Of a stretch of DNA of 40,939 nt, positions 1 through 7,119 are shown piece by piece (the first letter of the stretch is position 1; each line of letters starts with the position of its first letter). The stretch is from the NCBI RefSeq assembly GCF_004912275.1, contig NZ_STGY01000043.1:1-40939 (forward strand), given 5' to 3'. Both the position numbers and the translations under genes were made by a program. The DNA comes from Glycomyces buryatensis (GTDB lineage: Bacteria; Actinomycetota; Actinomycetes; Mycobacteriales; Micromonosporaceae). The notes under the pieces are model-generated. The model was not told the DNA's origin, made no database searches, and was given only the letters and a program-made list of their open reading frames with translations.

Positions 1-199
1 GGTCAGCGGTTTGAGAGACGGGTCGAATGCGACCTGACGAGACAGCACGAATTCAAGGATCGAGTTTCGGGGTGCACTTCCCCCGCGGGGGTTCGCAGGA
101 GTCGTCGGCGAGGCCCCATGGAGCCGGTGAGAAGCGCCGCCTGATGGCGGCGGGGCGCAGAGCCGGGGATTTCGATGAATGGAAAGGGATGTGCTGCCA
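1..199. other. Leader region without a recognisable gene
   Basis: No convincing coding sequence is seen. The stretch has two short hairpins: a GGTCG/CGACC stem with an AATG loop near 21-34, and a 7-bp CGCCGCC/GGCGGCG stem with a TGAT loop at 135-152. The second lies about 50 bases before the first short ORF and could be an upstream terminator or part of a leader for the biosynthetic operon. No riboswitch class was recognised. A 65-codon minus-strand reading frame here has no supporting features. Confidence 0.35.
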
Positions 200-250
200 A
201 TGAACGACATAGCTGATCGTGAGTGGACTGAGCGGGGTCTCAATGTCTGA
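200..250 (+). CDS. Possible 16-residue leader peptide ORF
   Basis: An ATG at 200 follows an AAAGGGA-like ribosome binding site with about 10 bases of spacing. It gives MNDIADREWTERGLNV and stops at 248-250, eight bases into the deacetylase gene that starts at 243. An in-frame ATG at 179 would extend it to 23 residues. The overlap resembles the start/stop coupling used through the rest of the operon, so it may serve translational coupling. It has no homologue I recognise. It could equally be chance, and a precursor-peptide role is not supported beyond position. Confidence 0.22.
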   Translation: MNDIADREWTERGLNV

Positions 251-962
251 CCAGGAAGCTTCATGGCCAATCCCAGTGCTCGGCTTCCACCACCTCGACC
301 CCGATCTTGACGACTACACGAGTTTCCATCCAGAGAAGTACCTGGACCTGCTATCGATTCTGGCGGAACGATTCGAGTTTCTCACCGCCTCTGTCGCCAT
401 GTCCGCGGACCGCCGCATTTCGACAGGGCGCCAGCCTCTCGTACTGACTTTTGATGACGCTTACGCCAACCTGAGCGACCCAGTTCTGTCGGGAATCAAA
501 GATTTTGACGCAGTCGGCACGATCTACACGATCACCGGACACGTCGGGGGCTACAACACATGGAATCGAAAGTGCGATTACTGGAGTCAGCATCTGGACG
601 TCGCCGGCCTGCGAGACCTGGCGGCCGCGGGAATGGAAATCGGCTCTCATACGCGGGAGCACTTCAACCTGGCGAAACTACCGGCCGAGGTGCTCTCATC
701 CGAACTGGCGGACAGCCAGGAATGGCTGCAGGACATGTTCGGCACCCGGGCTCGTTCCCTGGCATACCCGTACGGCTTCCACAGTGCCAATGTGCGGAGT
801 GCAGCTGCGAGCCTCTACGACCATGCGTTCACTACGACGACCAAGCCCGGTGGCACGGACGTTATTCGTGATCGATTCCGCCTACGTCGGTTCATGGTCA
901 CCCGCCAGATGTCGGTCGACGAGGTGCTGACGGGAATAGACCAGCTGTGGGGGGTGTCATGA
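243..962 (+). CDS. NodB-type polysaccharide deacetylase
   Basis: A 239-residue metal-dependent deacetylase of the NodB/CE4 superfamily, which hydrolyses acetyl groups from amino sugars or related substrates. The metal and catalytic motifs are visible: TFDDAY at residues 69-74 (Asp pair), SHTREH at 135-140 (metal histidines) and YPYG at 175-178. There is no signal peptide or membrane segment, so it acts in the cytosol, probably on a small glycoside and not on cell wall. The ATG at 243 has GAGCGGGG a few bases upstream and was preferred over an in-frame GTG at 219 that lacks a good site. Its stop overlaps the next start by 4 bp. With the following GT2 gene it recalls transferase/deacetylase pairs that make free-amine sugars; the acceptor is unknown. 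Confidence 0.85.
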   Translation: MSDQEASWPIPVLGFHHLDPDLDDYTSFHPEKYLDLLSILAERFEFLTASVAMSADRRISTGRQPLVLTFDDAYANLSDPVLSGIKDFDAVGTIYTITGHVGGYNTWNRKCDYWSQHLDVAGLRDLAAAGMEIGSHTREHFNLAKLPAEVLSSELADSQEWLQDMFGTRARSLAYPYGFHSANVRSAAASLYDHAFTTTTKPGGTDVIRDRFRLRRFMVTRQMSVDEVLTGIDQLWGVS

Positions 963-1927
963 CGGAACTCGTTTCGGTCATCATCCCGACAATCGGCCGC
1001 GACAGTCTCAGCCGTGTCTTTGCGGCCCTGGCTCGGCAGGCAGATCCCGGTCCGTTCGAAGTCATCGTCGTCGTAGACGGCGGTTCTCCTAGCGACGTGA
1101 CTGGCATCGCGCAGCATGAGCAGTGCATGCGTGTGGCCAGCGAGGCATTGCAGTCACGCAGCGGGGTCAGTGTGGCCAGAAACCTCGGCGTGCAGCTGTC
1201 CAAGGGCAGCATCCTGGGCTTCCTGGACGATGACACGCACCCCGTTCCCAACTGGATCGCCACCATTCGCCAGGTTCTCGCCGACGGCCACAGAGGCGCT
1301 GCGGTCGGCCGCATTCGCGAAGTCAGCCGCAGCACACTCGGCCGGCTCCGTGCGCTGGCGTATGACCATCGCGATGCGCAGAACACCGCTGCGGAGATGG
1401 CGGAGCATGTCAGGCGGCTTCATCACATCGATGATGACTGTGCGTGCCGACTTGTCGACTACTTGAGCGGCGGCAACTGCTGTGTGCGCGCGGATGTCTT
1501 CGCGGAGGTCGGTGGATTCGATCCCGCATTCTGGGTCGGGCAAGACCGCGACCTCGGCCAGCGCATCACCCGAGCGCGCTATCACGTCAGCTACGAGCCG
1601 AGCCTCGTCATCGAGCATGAAACCAACAGCACCCCCATGGCGATGCTTCGTGGCCGTTACGCGAGTGGCCGGTCGGCCCATGCACTGACCGGTGGCGGTG
1701 TTGATCCGTGCGGCGAGCTCGTCCGAAAAACGTACGGTCATAGCCCGGCGGAACTCCTCCGAGCAGCAGGCTCGTCAACCACGGTTCTCGCCATCGCTTC
1801 GGCGATGGCCTATCGCGCCGGTCATCGGCGCGCGGCCAGTCTCCACGATCGAGAAGGACCCACCGGTCTCCACGATCGAGAATGGCTTACCAGCTTCCAC
1901 GACCGAGAAGGAGTTGCACGACGATGA
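959..1927 (+). CDS. Family 2 glycosyltransferase
   Basis: A GT-A fold family 2 glycosyltransferase of 322 residues. The N-terminal strand VSVIIPTIGRD, the nucleotide-binding VSVARNLG (about 70-77), the metal-binding FLDDDTHP (about 88-95) and the acceptor-side GGFDPAFWVGQDRDLG are all visible. It would transfer a sugar from a nucleotide donor in the cytosol; donor and acceptor cannot be read from sequence. The ATG at 959 overlaps the deacetylase stop (ATGA) and its own stop overlaps the next start. The last 27 residues are three 9-residue repeats containing HDRE, encoded by 27-bp DNA repeats. They lie outside the catalytic fold and look like a recent expansion. Confidence 0.88.
   Translation: MTELVSVIIPTIGRDSLSRVFAALARQADPGPFEVIVVVDGGSPSDVTGIAQHEQCMRVASEALQSRSGVSVARNLGVQLSKGSILGFLDDDTHPVPNWIATIRQVLADGHRGAAVGRIREVSRSTLGRLRALAYDHRDAQNTAAEMAEHVRRLHHIDDDCACRLVDYLSGGNCCVRADVFAEVGGFDPAFWVGQDRDLGQRITRARYHVSYEPSLVIEHETNSTPMAMLRGRYASGRSAHALTGGGVDPCGELVRKTYGHSPAELLRAAGSSTTVLAIASAMAYRAGHRRAASLHDREGPTGLHDREWLTSFHDREGVARR
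1839..1919 (+). repeat. Three 27-bp in-frame tandem repeats
   Basis: Three imperfect 27-bp units (1839-1865, 1866-1892, 1893-1919) encode the tail of the glycosyltransferase. The first 17 bases of units 1 and 2 are identical (GTCTCCACGATCGAGAA). Unit 3 differs at several positions. Each unit adds nine residues centred on HDRE. The last unit ends just before the next gene's start, so repeat number could change without breaking the coupled frame. Confidence 0.8.
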
Positions 1928-2859
1928 AGGTGGTCATCATCGGAGCTGGAGCGGCGGGATCTCAGCACGCCGCCGCGATTGCCACGGCCCCAGGGGGGGA
2001 ACTCACGGCGGTTGCCGACGTCGATCCGGAATCAGCCACACGGCTGGCTGCGCAGTACAACGTTCCGGCGATCCCGGTCGATGAGGCGGTCACGGGCGGC
2101 CGCGGCGAAACGGTCGCTCTCTGCATCCCGCCGGGCGACCGAGCGGAGCTGGCACTGTCTGCGTTGCACGCAGGGTCGGCGGTGGTGGTAGAGAAGCCGG
2201 CAGCACTGAGTATCGATGAATTGGAACGCATCGTCGCGGCGTCGGACCAGACCGGTCTGCCAGTGGCAGTGATGCATCAGCACCGTATGGTCCTGGGGCC
2301 GGTGTGGGAGCGTCTCCGCGAGCCATTGGCCGATGCCACCGCCACCTGCCGCACTTCCAGGAGGCGCACTCTGGCCCATTACAGCGATCGGAAGTGGCGC
2401 CAGAATGCGGCGCTGTCCGGGGGCGGTGTCCTCGCGCACCTGGGAGTCCATTACCTGGACCTGGCATGCCAGGTCCTCGGCGGGCAACCTGTCGCCGTCC
2501 ACGGAACATTCGCCATGGACCACAGGGACTTGCCTGACATCGATACCCGGTCCGTGCTGACCGCCGAGTTCTCGAGCGGCGCGCTGTTGGTGGCATCGGC
2601 GACGACCCATGCTGTCCAGACGGAGGATCACCTCGTCGTCGAAGCATCTGGCCTGCGGCTGGAGGTCCGGAGCGGAACGCTGTCGATCGAGATCGACGGA
2701 AAAGAGACGGTAGTGCCGGCGCCGCCCAATGTCGGCCTGCGAGCTGCGGTCTACTCCGAGGTCAAGGCGGCTCTGGAGACATCAGCCACCAAGCTGCCGA
2801 TCTCCGACGTGCGGCGTTGTGGCGCCGTGGTTCGCATCCTCGAAGAGGTGAGCAGGTGA
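1924..2859 (+). CDS. Gfo/Idh/MocA family NAD(P)-dependent oxidoreductase
   Basis: A 311-residue Gfo/Idh/MocA oxidoreductase; this family oxidises or reduces sugars, cyclitols and sugar nucleotides with NAD(P). The Rossmann motif GAGAAGSQH begins at residue 7, the family signature EKP is at 90-92 with the expected catalytic lysine, and a later segment AHLGVHYLDLA matches the helix carrying the catalytic Asp/His region. The ATG at 1924 overlaps the preceding stop (ATGA). An in-frame ATG at 1882 lies inside the glycosyltransferase gene and is less likely. Beside an HD oxygenase-like gene and two TIM-barrel isomerase-like genes, an inositol-dehydrogenase-like or keto-sugar role is plausible, but the substrate is unknown. 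Confidence 0.85.
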   Translation: MKVVIIGAGAAGSQHAAAIATAPGGELTAVADVDPESATRLAAQYNVPAIPVDEAVTGGRGETVALCIPPGDRAELALSALHAGSAVVVEKPAALSIDELERIVAASDQTGLPVAVMHQHRMVLGPVWERLREPLADATATCRTSRRRTLAHYSDRKWRQNAALSGGGVLAHLGVHYLDLACQVLGGQPVAVHGTFAMDHRDLPDIDTRSVLTAEFSSGALLVASATTHAVQTEDHLVVEASGLRLEVRSGTLSIEIDGKETVVPAPPNVGLRAAVYSEVKAALETSATKLPISDVRRCGAVVRILEEVSR

Positions 2860-3554
2860 CGTACCTGGCTATCGTGCGGCACGGTCAAACCGAGTGGAAC
2901 CGCATCGGTGTCTTCACTGGTTGGGCCGATGAGGGACTCACCGAGCAGGGGCACCTTGACAGCAAGACGGCCGGGATGGCTCTGGCCGACACCGGCGTGC
3001 AGTGGGACACCGTCTACGTGTCTACGCTGCGCCGGTCGGTGGAGACGGCGACCGTAGCTTTGGCCGAGTTCGGCCACCGTCCCACGACGCACATCGTCGA
3101 CTGGCTCATCAACGAACGTCATGTCGGCGATCTGGAGGGTGCGCGGCATGCCGATCTGGCTGCGATGCACGGTGCGGACAGAGTGGCCCAGTGGCGTTGG
3201 GGTTTTGATGATCGTCCTCCGCTCATTGATGTCGACGACCCGCGCCAGGCCGTGCATCGGTCGCGCCACCCTGAGCTCGGCATGTCGATTCCCCGCGGTG
3301 AGTCGATGTCCGATGTCATGGCGCGCGTGCGGCCATGGCTTACCGAAGCGCAGGAAGCCGTTGCAGCATCGGTCAACGTTGTGGCCTTCACCCACGGCAC
3401 GACATTTCGTGCCATCCGTGCGCTGGTCGAGGGTGTCGCGCCGAAAGACGTGCACCAGATGCAGCCGGCCAACGGAAGCCTCGCAATGTACCAAATGTCC
3501 AACCGCCGACTGCTCCCAGCGGCGATGGCCCCGACAACTCAGGAGGAACGTTGA
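2856..3554 (+). CDS. GpmA-like cofactor-dependent phosphoglycerate mutase / phosphatase
   Basis: A histidine phosphatase superfamily protein of 232 residues, close in length and motif order to 2,3-bisphosphoglycerate-dependent phosphoglycerate mutase. The phosphohistidine motif RHGQTEWN has H9, FTGWADEGLTEQG follows as in GpmA, INERHVGDLEG carries the acid E87, and FTHGT supplies H180. All catalytic residues therefore look intact. Its place in the middle of a coupled operon argues for a dedicated role, either as a phosphate mutase or as a phosphatase on a pathway intermediate, and less for glycolysis. The GTG at 2856 overlaps the upstream stop (GTGA). Confidence 0.85.
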   Translation: MTYLAIVRHGQTEWNRIGVFTGWADEGLTEQGHLDSKTAGMALADTGVQWDTVYVSTLRRSVETATVALAEFGHRPTTHIVDWLINERHVGDLEGARHADLAAMHGADRVAQWRWGFDDRPPLIDVDDPRQAVHRSRHPELGMSIPRGESMSDVMARVRPWLTEAQEAVAASVNVVAFTHGTTFRAIRALVEGVAPKDVHQMQPANGSLAMYQMSNRRLLPAAMAPTTQEER

Positions 3555-4144
3555 CGTTCAATCGGATGGACCGTGCCACGCTGGATGACTGGATGCACGT
3601 GGGCCGGGAGTTGCGCAAGGAGCAGGCCGGTGTCGGGCCCGCGATCCTCGCGATGCTGTCGTCCCTGGAGTCGCGGGTGAGTGGCTTCGCTGTCAATCAG
3701 CTGAATCACGCGCTGCAGACCGCGACAAGGGCGGAGCGGGCCGGAGCCGACGACGAGGTGGTGATATCGGCGCTGTGCCATGACATCGGCAAGGTCATCT
3801 CGGTGCCGAACCACCCTGCTATCGGCGCGGAAATCCTCCGACCGTACGTGCGTGAGGAGTGCTACTGGGTCTTGCGGACGCATCAGGACTTCCAGGGACG
3901 CCACTACTATGGCCTGCTCGGCCGGAACCCCGATGAGCGGGACAAATATCGCGATGAGCCCTGGTATGACCTCGCCGTCCAGTTCACCGATGAGTGGGAC
4001 CAAACGAGCTTCGATCCCGAGTACGAAGTCTATCCATTGGACCACTTCCGAGATCGTGTCCTCGACGTGTTCGCGGAGCCTCGGCACTTCCCGCGGGTGC
4101 TCGTAGGTCTCGTCACGGACGAAGAGGAGGAGGCGCAGCCATGA
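3551..4144 (+). CDS. HD-domain protein, PhnZ/MIOX-like di-iron oxygenase or phosphohydrolase
   Basis: A 197-residue HD-domain protein. Candidate ligands occur in the order used by HD mixed-valent di-iron oxygenases such as PhnZ, TmpB and myo-inositol oxygenase: H53, H77-D78 (CHDIGKV), H88 (NHPAIGAEIL), H111 (RTHQDF) and an Asp in TDEWDQ at 147-150. The last element matches the place of the WDD motif in predicted HD phosphohydrolases related to PhnZ. Such enzymes cleave C-P or C-C bonds using iron and oxygen; hydrolysis is the alternative. The TTG start at 3551 is chosen because AGGAGG lies four bases upstream and TTGA overlaps the previous stop. The first ATG (3566) is much farther from that site. 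Confidence 0.7.
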   Translation: MTFNRMDRATLDDWMHVGRELRKEQAGVGPAILAMLSSLESRVSGFAVNQLNHALQTATRAERAGADDEVVISALCHDIGKVISVPNHPAIGAEILRPYVREECYWVLRTHQDFQGRHYYGLLGRNPDERDKYRDEPWYDLAVQFTDEWDQTSFDPEYEVYPLDHFRDRVLDVFAEPRHFPRVLVGLVTDEEEEAQP

Positions 4145-4767
4145 GCATGGTCATCGCCTTCGAAGGCAGTGATGGAAGCGGAAAGACGACACTCATCGAA
4201 CTCACCGCCGCGATCCTGCGAGCGAAGGGTGTTGAGCAGCAGGTGGTCGGCAAATCCGACGGTGCGGAGACGCGGTTGATCACTCAGCTCATCCAGTCGC
4301 CCGACCTCAGCTACACCACAGCGACAGAGGCTTTGCTCAAACTCGCCCGGGAACACCAGCGGTTCGCCTACGCCGACCGCAGCCCGGTAACCCTTCTGGA
4401 CCGTGGTCTGGTGAGCATCGCCTCCGTTCTCAATGCACAAAACATTGATCTGGAGCCGTACCGAAGTCAGTTCAACGCCTGCCTCGCAGAGGTTGAGGAC
4501 TATGCCACCGTGTACTGCGATATCTCGTTCGACCGGTCCTGGGAGCGGATGACCCGACGCGCCCGGGAGACGGGGGCGCCACTCTCCAAAAAGGAGCTGC
4601 GCGGCCCGGAATTCAATCGCGACGTGCATCGCTCGATTGAGCGGCTCTGCGTCGAATCCACGATTTCCGGTCCGGTCTACCGGGTCGACACTTGGAGTAA
4701 GTCGCCTGAGGACAGCGCATCCGAAGTGGCGACGTGGATCTGCCAGCGGTTGAGTGAGACCCCTTGA
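4141..4767 (+). CDS. Thymidylate kinase-like P-loop kinase
   Basis: A 208-residue P-loop kinase of the thymidylate kinase family. The Walker A loop GSDGSGKTT is at residues 9-17, a DRG motif (LLDRGLVS) sits where thymidylate kinases bind the phosphoryl acceptor, and a basic lid-like segment RRARETG follows. Housekeeping thymidylate kinases phosphorylate dTMP. A copy locked into a biosynthetic operon probably phosphorylates a pathway nucleotide or other phosphate ester, or supplies nucleotide donor. ATG at 4141 overlaps the HD gene's stop. A second Met two codons on is possible. Confidence 0.75.
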   Translation: MSMVIAFEGSDGSGKTTLIELTAAILRAKGVEQQVVGKSDGAETRLITQLIQSPDLSYTTATEALLKLAREHQRFAYADRSPVTLLDRGLVSIASVLNAQNIDLEPYRSQFNACLAEVEDYATVYCDISFDRSWERMTRRARETGAPLSKKELRGPEFNRDVHRSIERLCVESTISGPVYRVDTWSKSPEDSASEVATWICQRLSETP

Positions 4768-5498
4768 AACGCCGCATGGGACTGTCGAGCGCGACGGTGC
4801 CGGCATTGAGTGCCGATGAACTGGCTCGCGTGTGCACGGCCGCGGGCGGCAGTGCCGATCTCCGGATCGGGCGCGGTCACCGATGGGAACACGGTGACTA
4901 CGCCCATCTTTTTGACGCGCTGTCAGTGGAATTCGTCGGACTCAGCGTGAACCTAGGTGAGTCGCTGCAGGCCGATGCGGTACCCGAACCTATCGCTTCA
5001 CTCATCCGCCGCCATCGAATACCGGTGCGATGCTTCCTCTCTCGGAACATCGATCAGCAGCCGGTTCTCAACGAGGCCCGCCGTGGCCGCGACCGCCTGC
5101 GTGCACTCCTCGGCGACGTCGACATCCTGGTCGAGGTACACAAGCCATTGCCGAAACTGGCAGATGCCGTGGCTGCCATTCGTGTCCTGGAATGCGAAGC
5201 GGTCATCGATAATCGCGGCGTCTACGTGGCCGCTGGTGCGGACGAATCGGCAGCTGTCGACTTCGCCCGAGAGTTCGGCCGGGCGATCCAGGTCAAGGGC
5301 TTCAGCACCGACGACGCCGAAGGCAGGCATATCCCGCTGAGCTCATGCATGGAGACGCTGCGGTTCACCGAGGCGCTACTGGATGCCGCGCCGGTAGCAC
5401 CAGTGACGATCGAGACGAAGCATTCCGACTGGCAAGCCGACGTCCGGACTGTCCACACCCTTTGCAGCGCCACCCAGAACGGTCGGGGGACGGAATGA
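4764..5498 (+). CDS. Divergent TIM-barrel protein, sugar isomerase/epimerase-like
   Basis: A 244-residue protein that I place only tentatively. Alternating strand and helix segments ending in acidic or basic residues (ILVEVHKPL, AVIDNRGV, AIQVKGFS, VTIETKHSDW) suggest a TIM barrel of the AP-endonuclease-2/xylose-isomerase type, like its neighbour. A clear four-residue metal site is not evident: Glu residues near the ends of two strands are present, but the usual HxH pair is not. The TTG at 4764 overlaps the upstream stop (TTGA); ATG at 4776 is the alternative. It may be a catalytic isomerase with altered metal ligands or a partner subunit of the next gene product. Confidence 0.5.
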   Translation: MKRRMGLSSATVPALSADELARVCTAAGGSADLRIGRGHRWEHGDYAHLFDALSVEFVGLSVNLGESLQADAVPEPIASLIRRHRIPVRCFLSRNIDQQPVLNEARRGRDRLRALLGDVDILVEVHKPLPKLADAVAAIRVLECEAVIDNRGVYVAAGADESAAVDFAREFGRAIQVKGFSTDDAEGRHIPLSSCMETLRFTEALLDAAPVAPVTIETKHSDWQADVRTVHTLCSATQNGRGTE

Positions 5499-6346
5499 AA
5501 CTCGCCATCATCAATGATGAAGTATCGCAATCACTGAACGCCGTGATCAGTCTGTCCACCGCGCATGCGTTCCACGGTGTGGAGATCCGGTCGGTCTGGA
5601 ACACCCCACCGCATCGACTGAACCACGATCAGTGCGATCGCGTACGCCAGATGCTCGCGGACGCAGGTCTAGTGGTGGCGGGATATGCACCACCGGTATT
5701 CAAAACACCACTGCCGACGAACCCCGCATCGATCGCCGACGCTGTTGACAGTCTGCGATCAGCACTCGATCTGGCGGTCCGGCTCGGCAGCCCATCGCTG
5801 CGCATCTTCACATTCTTTCGCGATGGCGAGCCGAACCCGCGAGCAGCGGCCGAGATGGCGAGGTCGATCCTGCGGCGGGTGGATATCCCGGAAACCGTGC
5901 AGCTCAATGTCGAAACGGGAACCAGGACCAACACGCCGGACGCAGCGACGACATACGAGTTCATGGAGGCCCTCGACGACGCCAGGGTCGGCGTGCTGTG
6001 GGATCCCGGCAATGGCGTCTTCAGCGGGTACGCGCAAGGCCGCGATGTCCTCGCCGAGTATGCGCTGCTGCGGCCGTTCATCCGGCATGTGCACGTGAAG
6101 GATCCGGCCGGCCGCAGCGGATACGTGGAACTCGGTCATGGCGACATATCGTGGCCCGTTGTGCTCGATCGATTGCGAGCTGACGGGTATGCCGGCTTCC
6201 TGTCCCTCGAGACGCACTGGCGGATCGGCCGAGTGTTGACTCCGCATCAGCGCGACGAGCCGTGGGGTGATGCGTTCTCGGCGGATGGAGAGGACGCCTC
6301 GGCTCGGTGCATGAAACAGCTGGCGCAATGGGTGGGCGTCCGGTGA
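5495..6346 (+). CDS. Sugar phosphate isomerase/epimerase-like TIM barrel
   Basis: A 283-residue xylose-isomerase-like TIM-barrel protein. The metal ligands of the family are apparent: E140 (LNVETG), D170 (LWDPGN), H198/H200 (RHVHVKD) and E239 (LSLETHW). Members isomerise or epimerise sugars and sugar phosphates, or dehydrate inosose (IolE type). Together with the Gfo/Idh/MocA gene and the MIOX-like HD gene this suggests chemistry on a cyclitol or ketose. That is inference from families, not shown directly. ATG at 5495 overlaps the previous stop (ATGA). The protein is cytosolic with no signal peptide. Confidence 0.78.
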   Translation: MKLAIINDEVSQSLNAVISLSTAHAFHGVEIRSVWNTPPHRLNHDQCDRVRQMLADAGLVVAGYAPPVFKTPLPTNPASIADAVDSLRSALDLAVRLGSPSLRIFTFFRDGEPNPRAAAEMARSILRRVDIPETVQLNVETGTRTNTPDAATTYEFMEALDDARVGVLWDPGNGVFSGYAQGRDVLAEYALLRPFIRHVHVKDPAGRSGYVELGHGDISWPVVLDRLRADGYAGFLSLETHWRIGRVLTPHQRDEPWGDAFSADGEDASARCMKQLAQWVGVR

Positions 6347-7119
6347 TAACCGCTGAGGGTCCGCTGTTCCTGGTAGGAGCGCAGCGCAGCGGAACAACAG
6401 CACTGGGCCTCGCGATTGCTCAACGCTATGCCGATTCCGGGCGCGTCTTCACCGTGAACGGGCGCCTGCCATCACTGCTTCGACGCTGGTGGACCGACGA
6501 CGACATCGCCGACCGCCATCTTCGGTCCGACGACGTCAACCACGCGCTCCTACGGCACTCGGCGACCGGTCCGAGCGCCCAAGCCTGGCTGGCTCGCTGC
6601 GCGGAGGTCCTACCCGAAGTGGCACAGGAAGTCGCCTACGGGAGGCACGACGGGCGCGACAGCGTCGACCTCATCAGAGAAGCGATCGAGCGGGTGTACG
6701 GCGGCTATACGTGGGGGGACAAGTACAACGAGTACCTGCTAGAGCTCCCGTGGCTGTCCACGGTCTTCCCCCACGCGAAATGGATCTTCGTCCACCGGCA
6801 TCCGGCGGCGGTCGTGCGCTCGATGATGGAGTGGCGCAAGGACAAGCCCTGGAATCCGAGAACGGCTGCCGCGTGCGAGGCGAAGTGGATCGCATGGAAC
6901 GAGCGCTGGCTGTCGTTCAGGAGCGGGATTCCGAAGGGCCACGCGCTCACCGTCTCCTACGAGCAGTTGTGCGGCGGGGCGACCGCCGAACTGAGCGACT
7001 TCGTCGGACTGAGCATGGGCGAAGCCCTCCGCGAATATCGCCGGCAGGGCTCCGATGCCGAGGCGTCGGACTGCAGCGAGGCGGCACTCCACGTGTGGGA
7101 GAGGCTGGGCCGTCCATGA
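6343..7119 (+). CDS. PAPS-dependent sulfotransferase
   Basis: A 258-residue soluble sulfotransferase. The 5'-phosphosulfate loop VGAQRSGTT is at residues 11-19, and the 3'-phosphate-binding element FVHRHPAAVVRSM is at about 149-161, both in the expected order and spacing. It would move a sulfuryl group from PAPS onto a hydroxyl or amine of the pathway product. The GTG at 6343 is preferred because it gives the same 4-bp overlap (GTGA) as other junctions. An in-frame ATG at 6307 lies inside the upstream gene. Its stop overlaps the condensation-domain gene, which ties sulfation to the same transcript. Confidence 0.85.
   Translation: MITAEGPLFLVGAQRSGTTALGLAIAQRYADSGRVFTVNGRLPSLLRRWWTDDDIADRHLRSDDVNHALLRHSATGPSAQAWLARCAEVLPEVAQEVAYGRHDGRDSVDLIREAIERVYGGYTWGDKYNEYLLELPWLSTVFPHAKWIFVHRHPAAVVRSMMEWRKDKPWNPRTAAACEAKWIAWNERWLSFRSGIPKGHALTVSYEQLCGGATAELSDFVGLSMGEALREYRRQGSDAEASDCSEAALHVWERLGRP

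Noticed and set aside
3..200. 65-codon minus-strand frame at the left edge
   Set aside because: No ribosome binding site or recognisable sequence; likely chance in GC-rich DNA.
1839..1919. Possible CRISPR array from short repeats
   Set aside because: Repeats are contiguous, in frame and only three; no spacers and no cas genes in the window.
6489..7115. Long N-terminal extension of the condensation-domain frame
   Set aside because: It overlaps the sulfotransferase gene, is Arg-rich, and an ATG with the standard overlap exists at 7116.
243..7119. Cell-surface polysaccharide (capsule) cluster
   Set aside because: No flippase, polymerase or initiating phosphoglycosyltransferase is present, all enzymes are soluble, and the exporters are of the fused small-molecule/peptide type.
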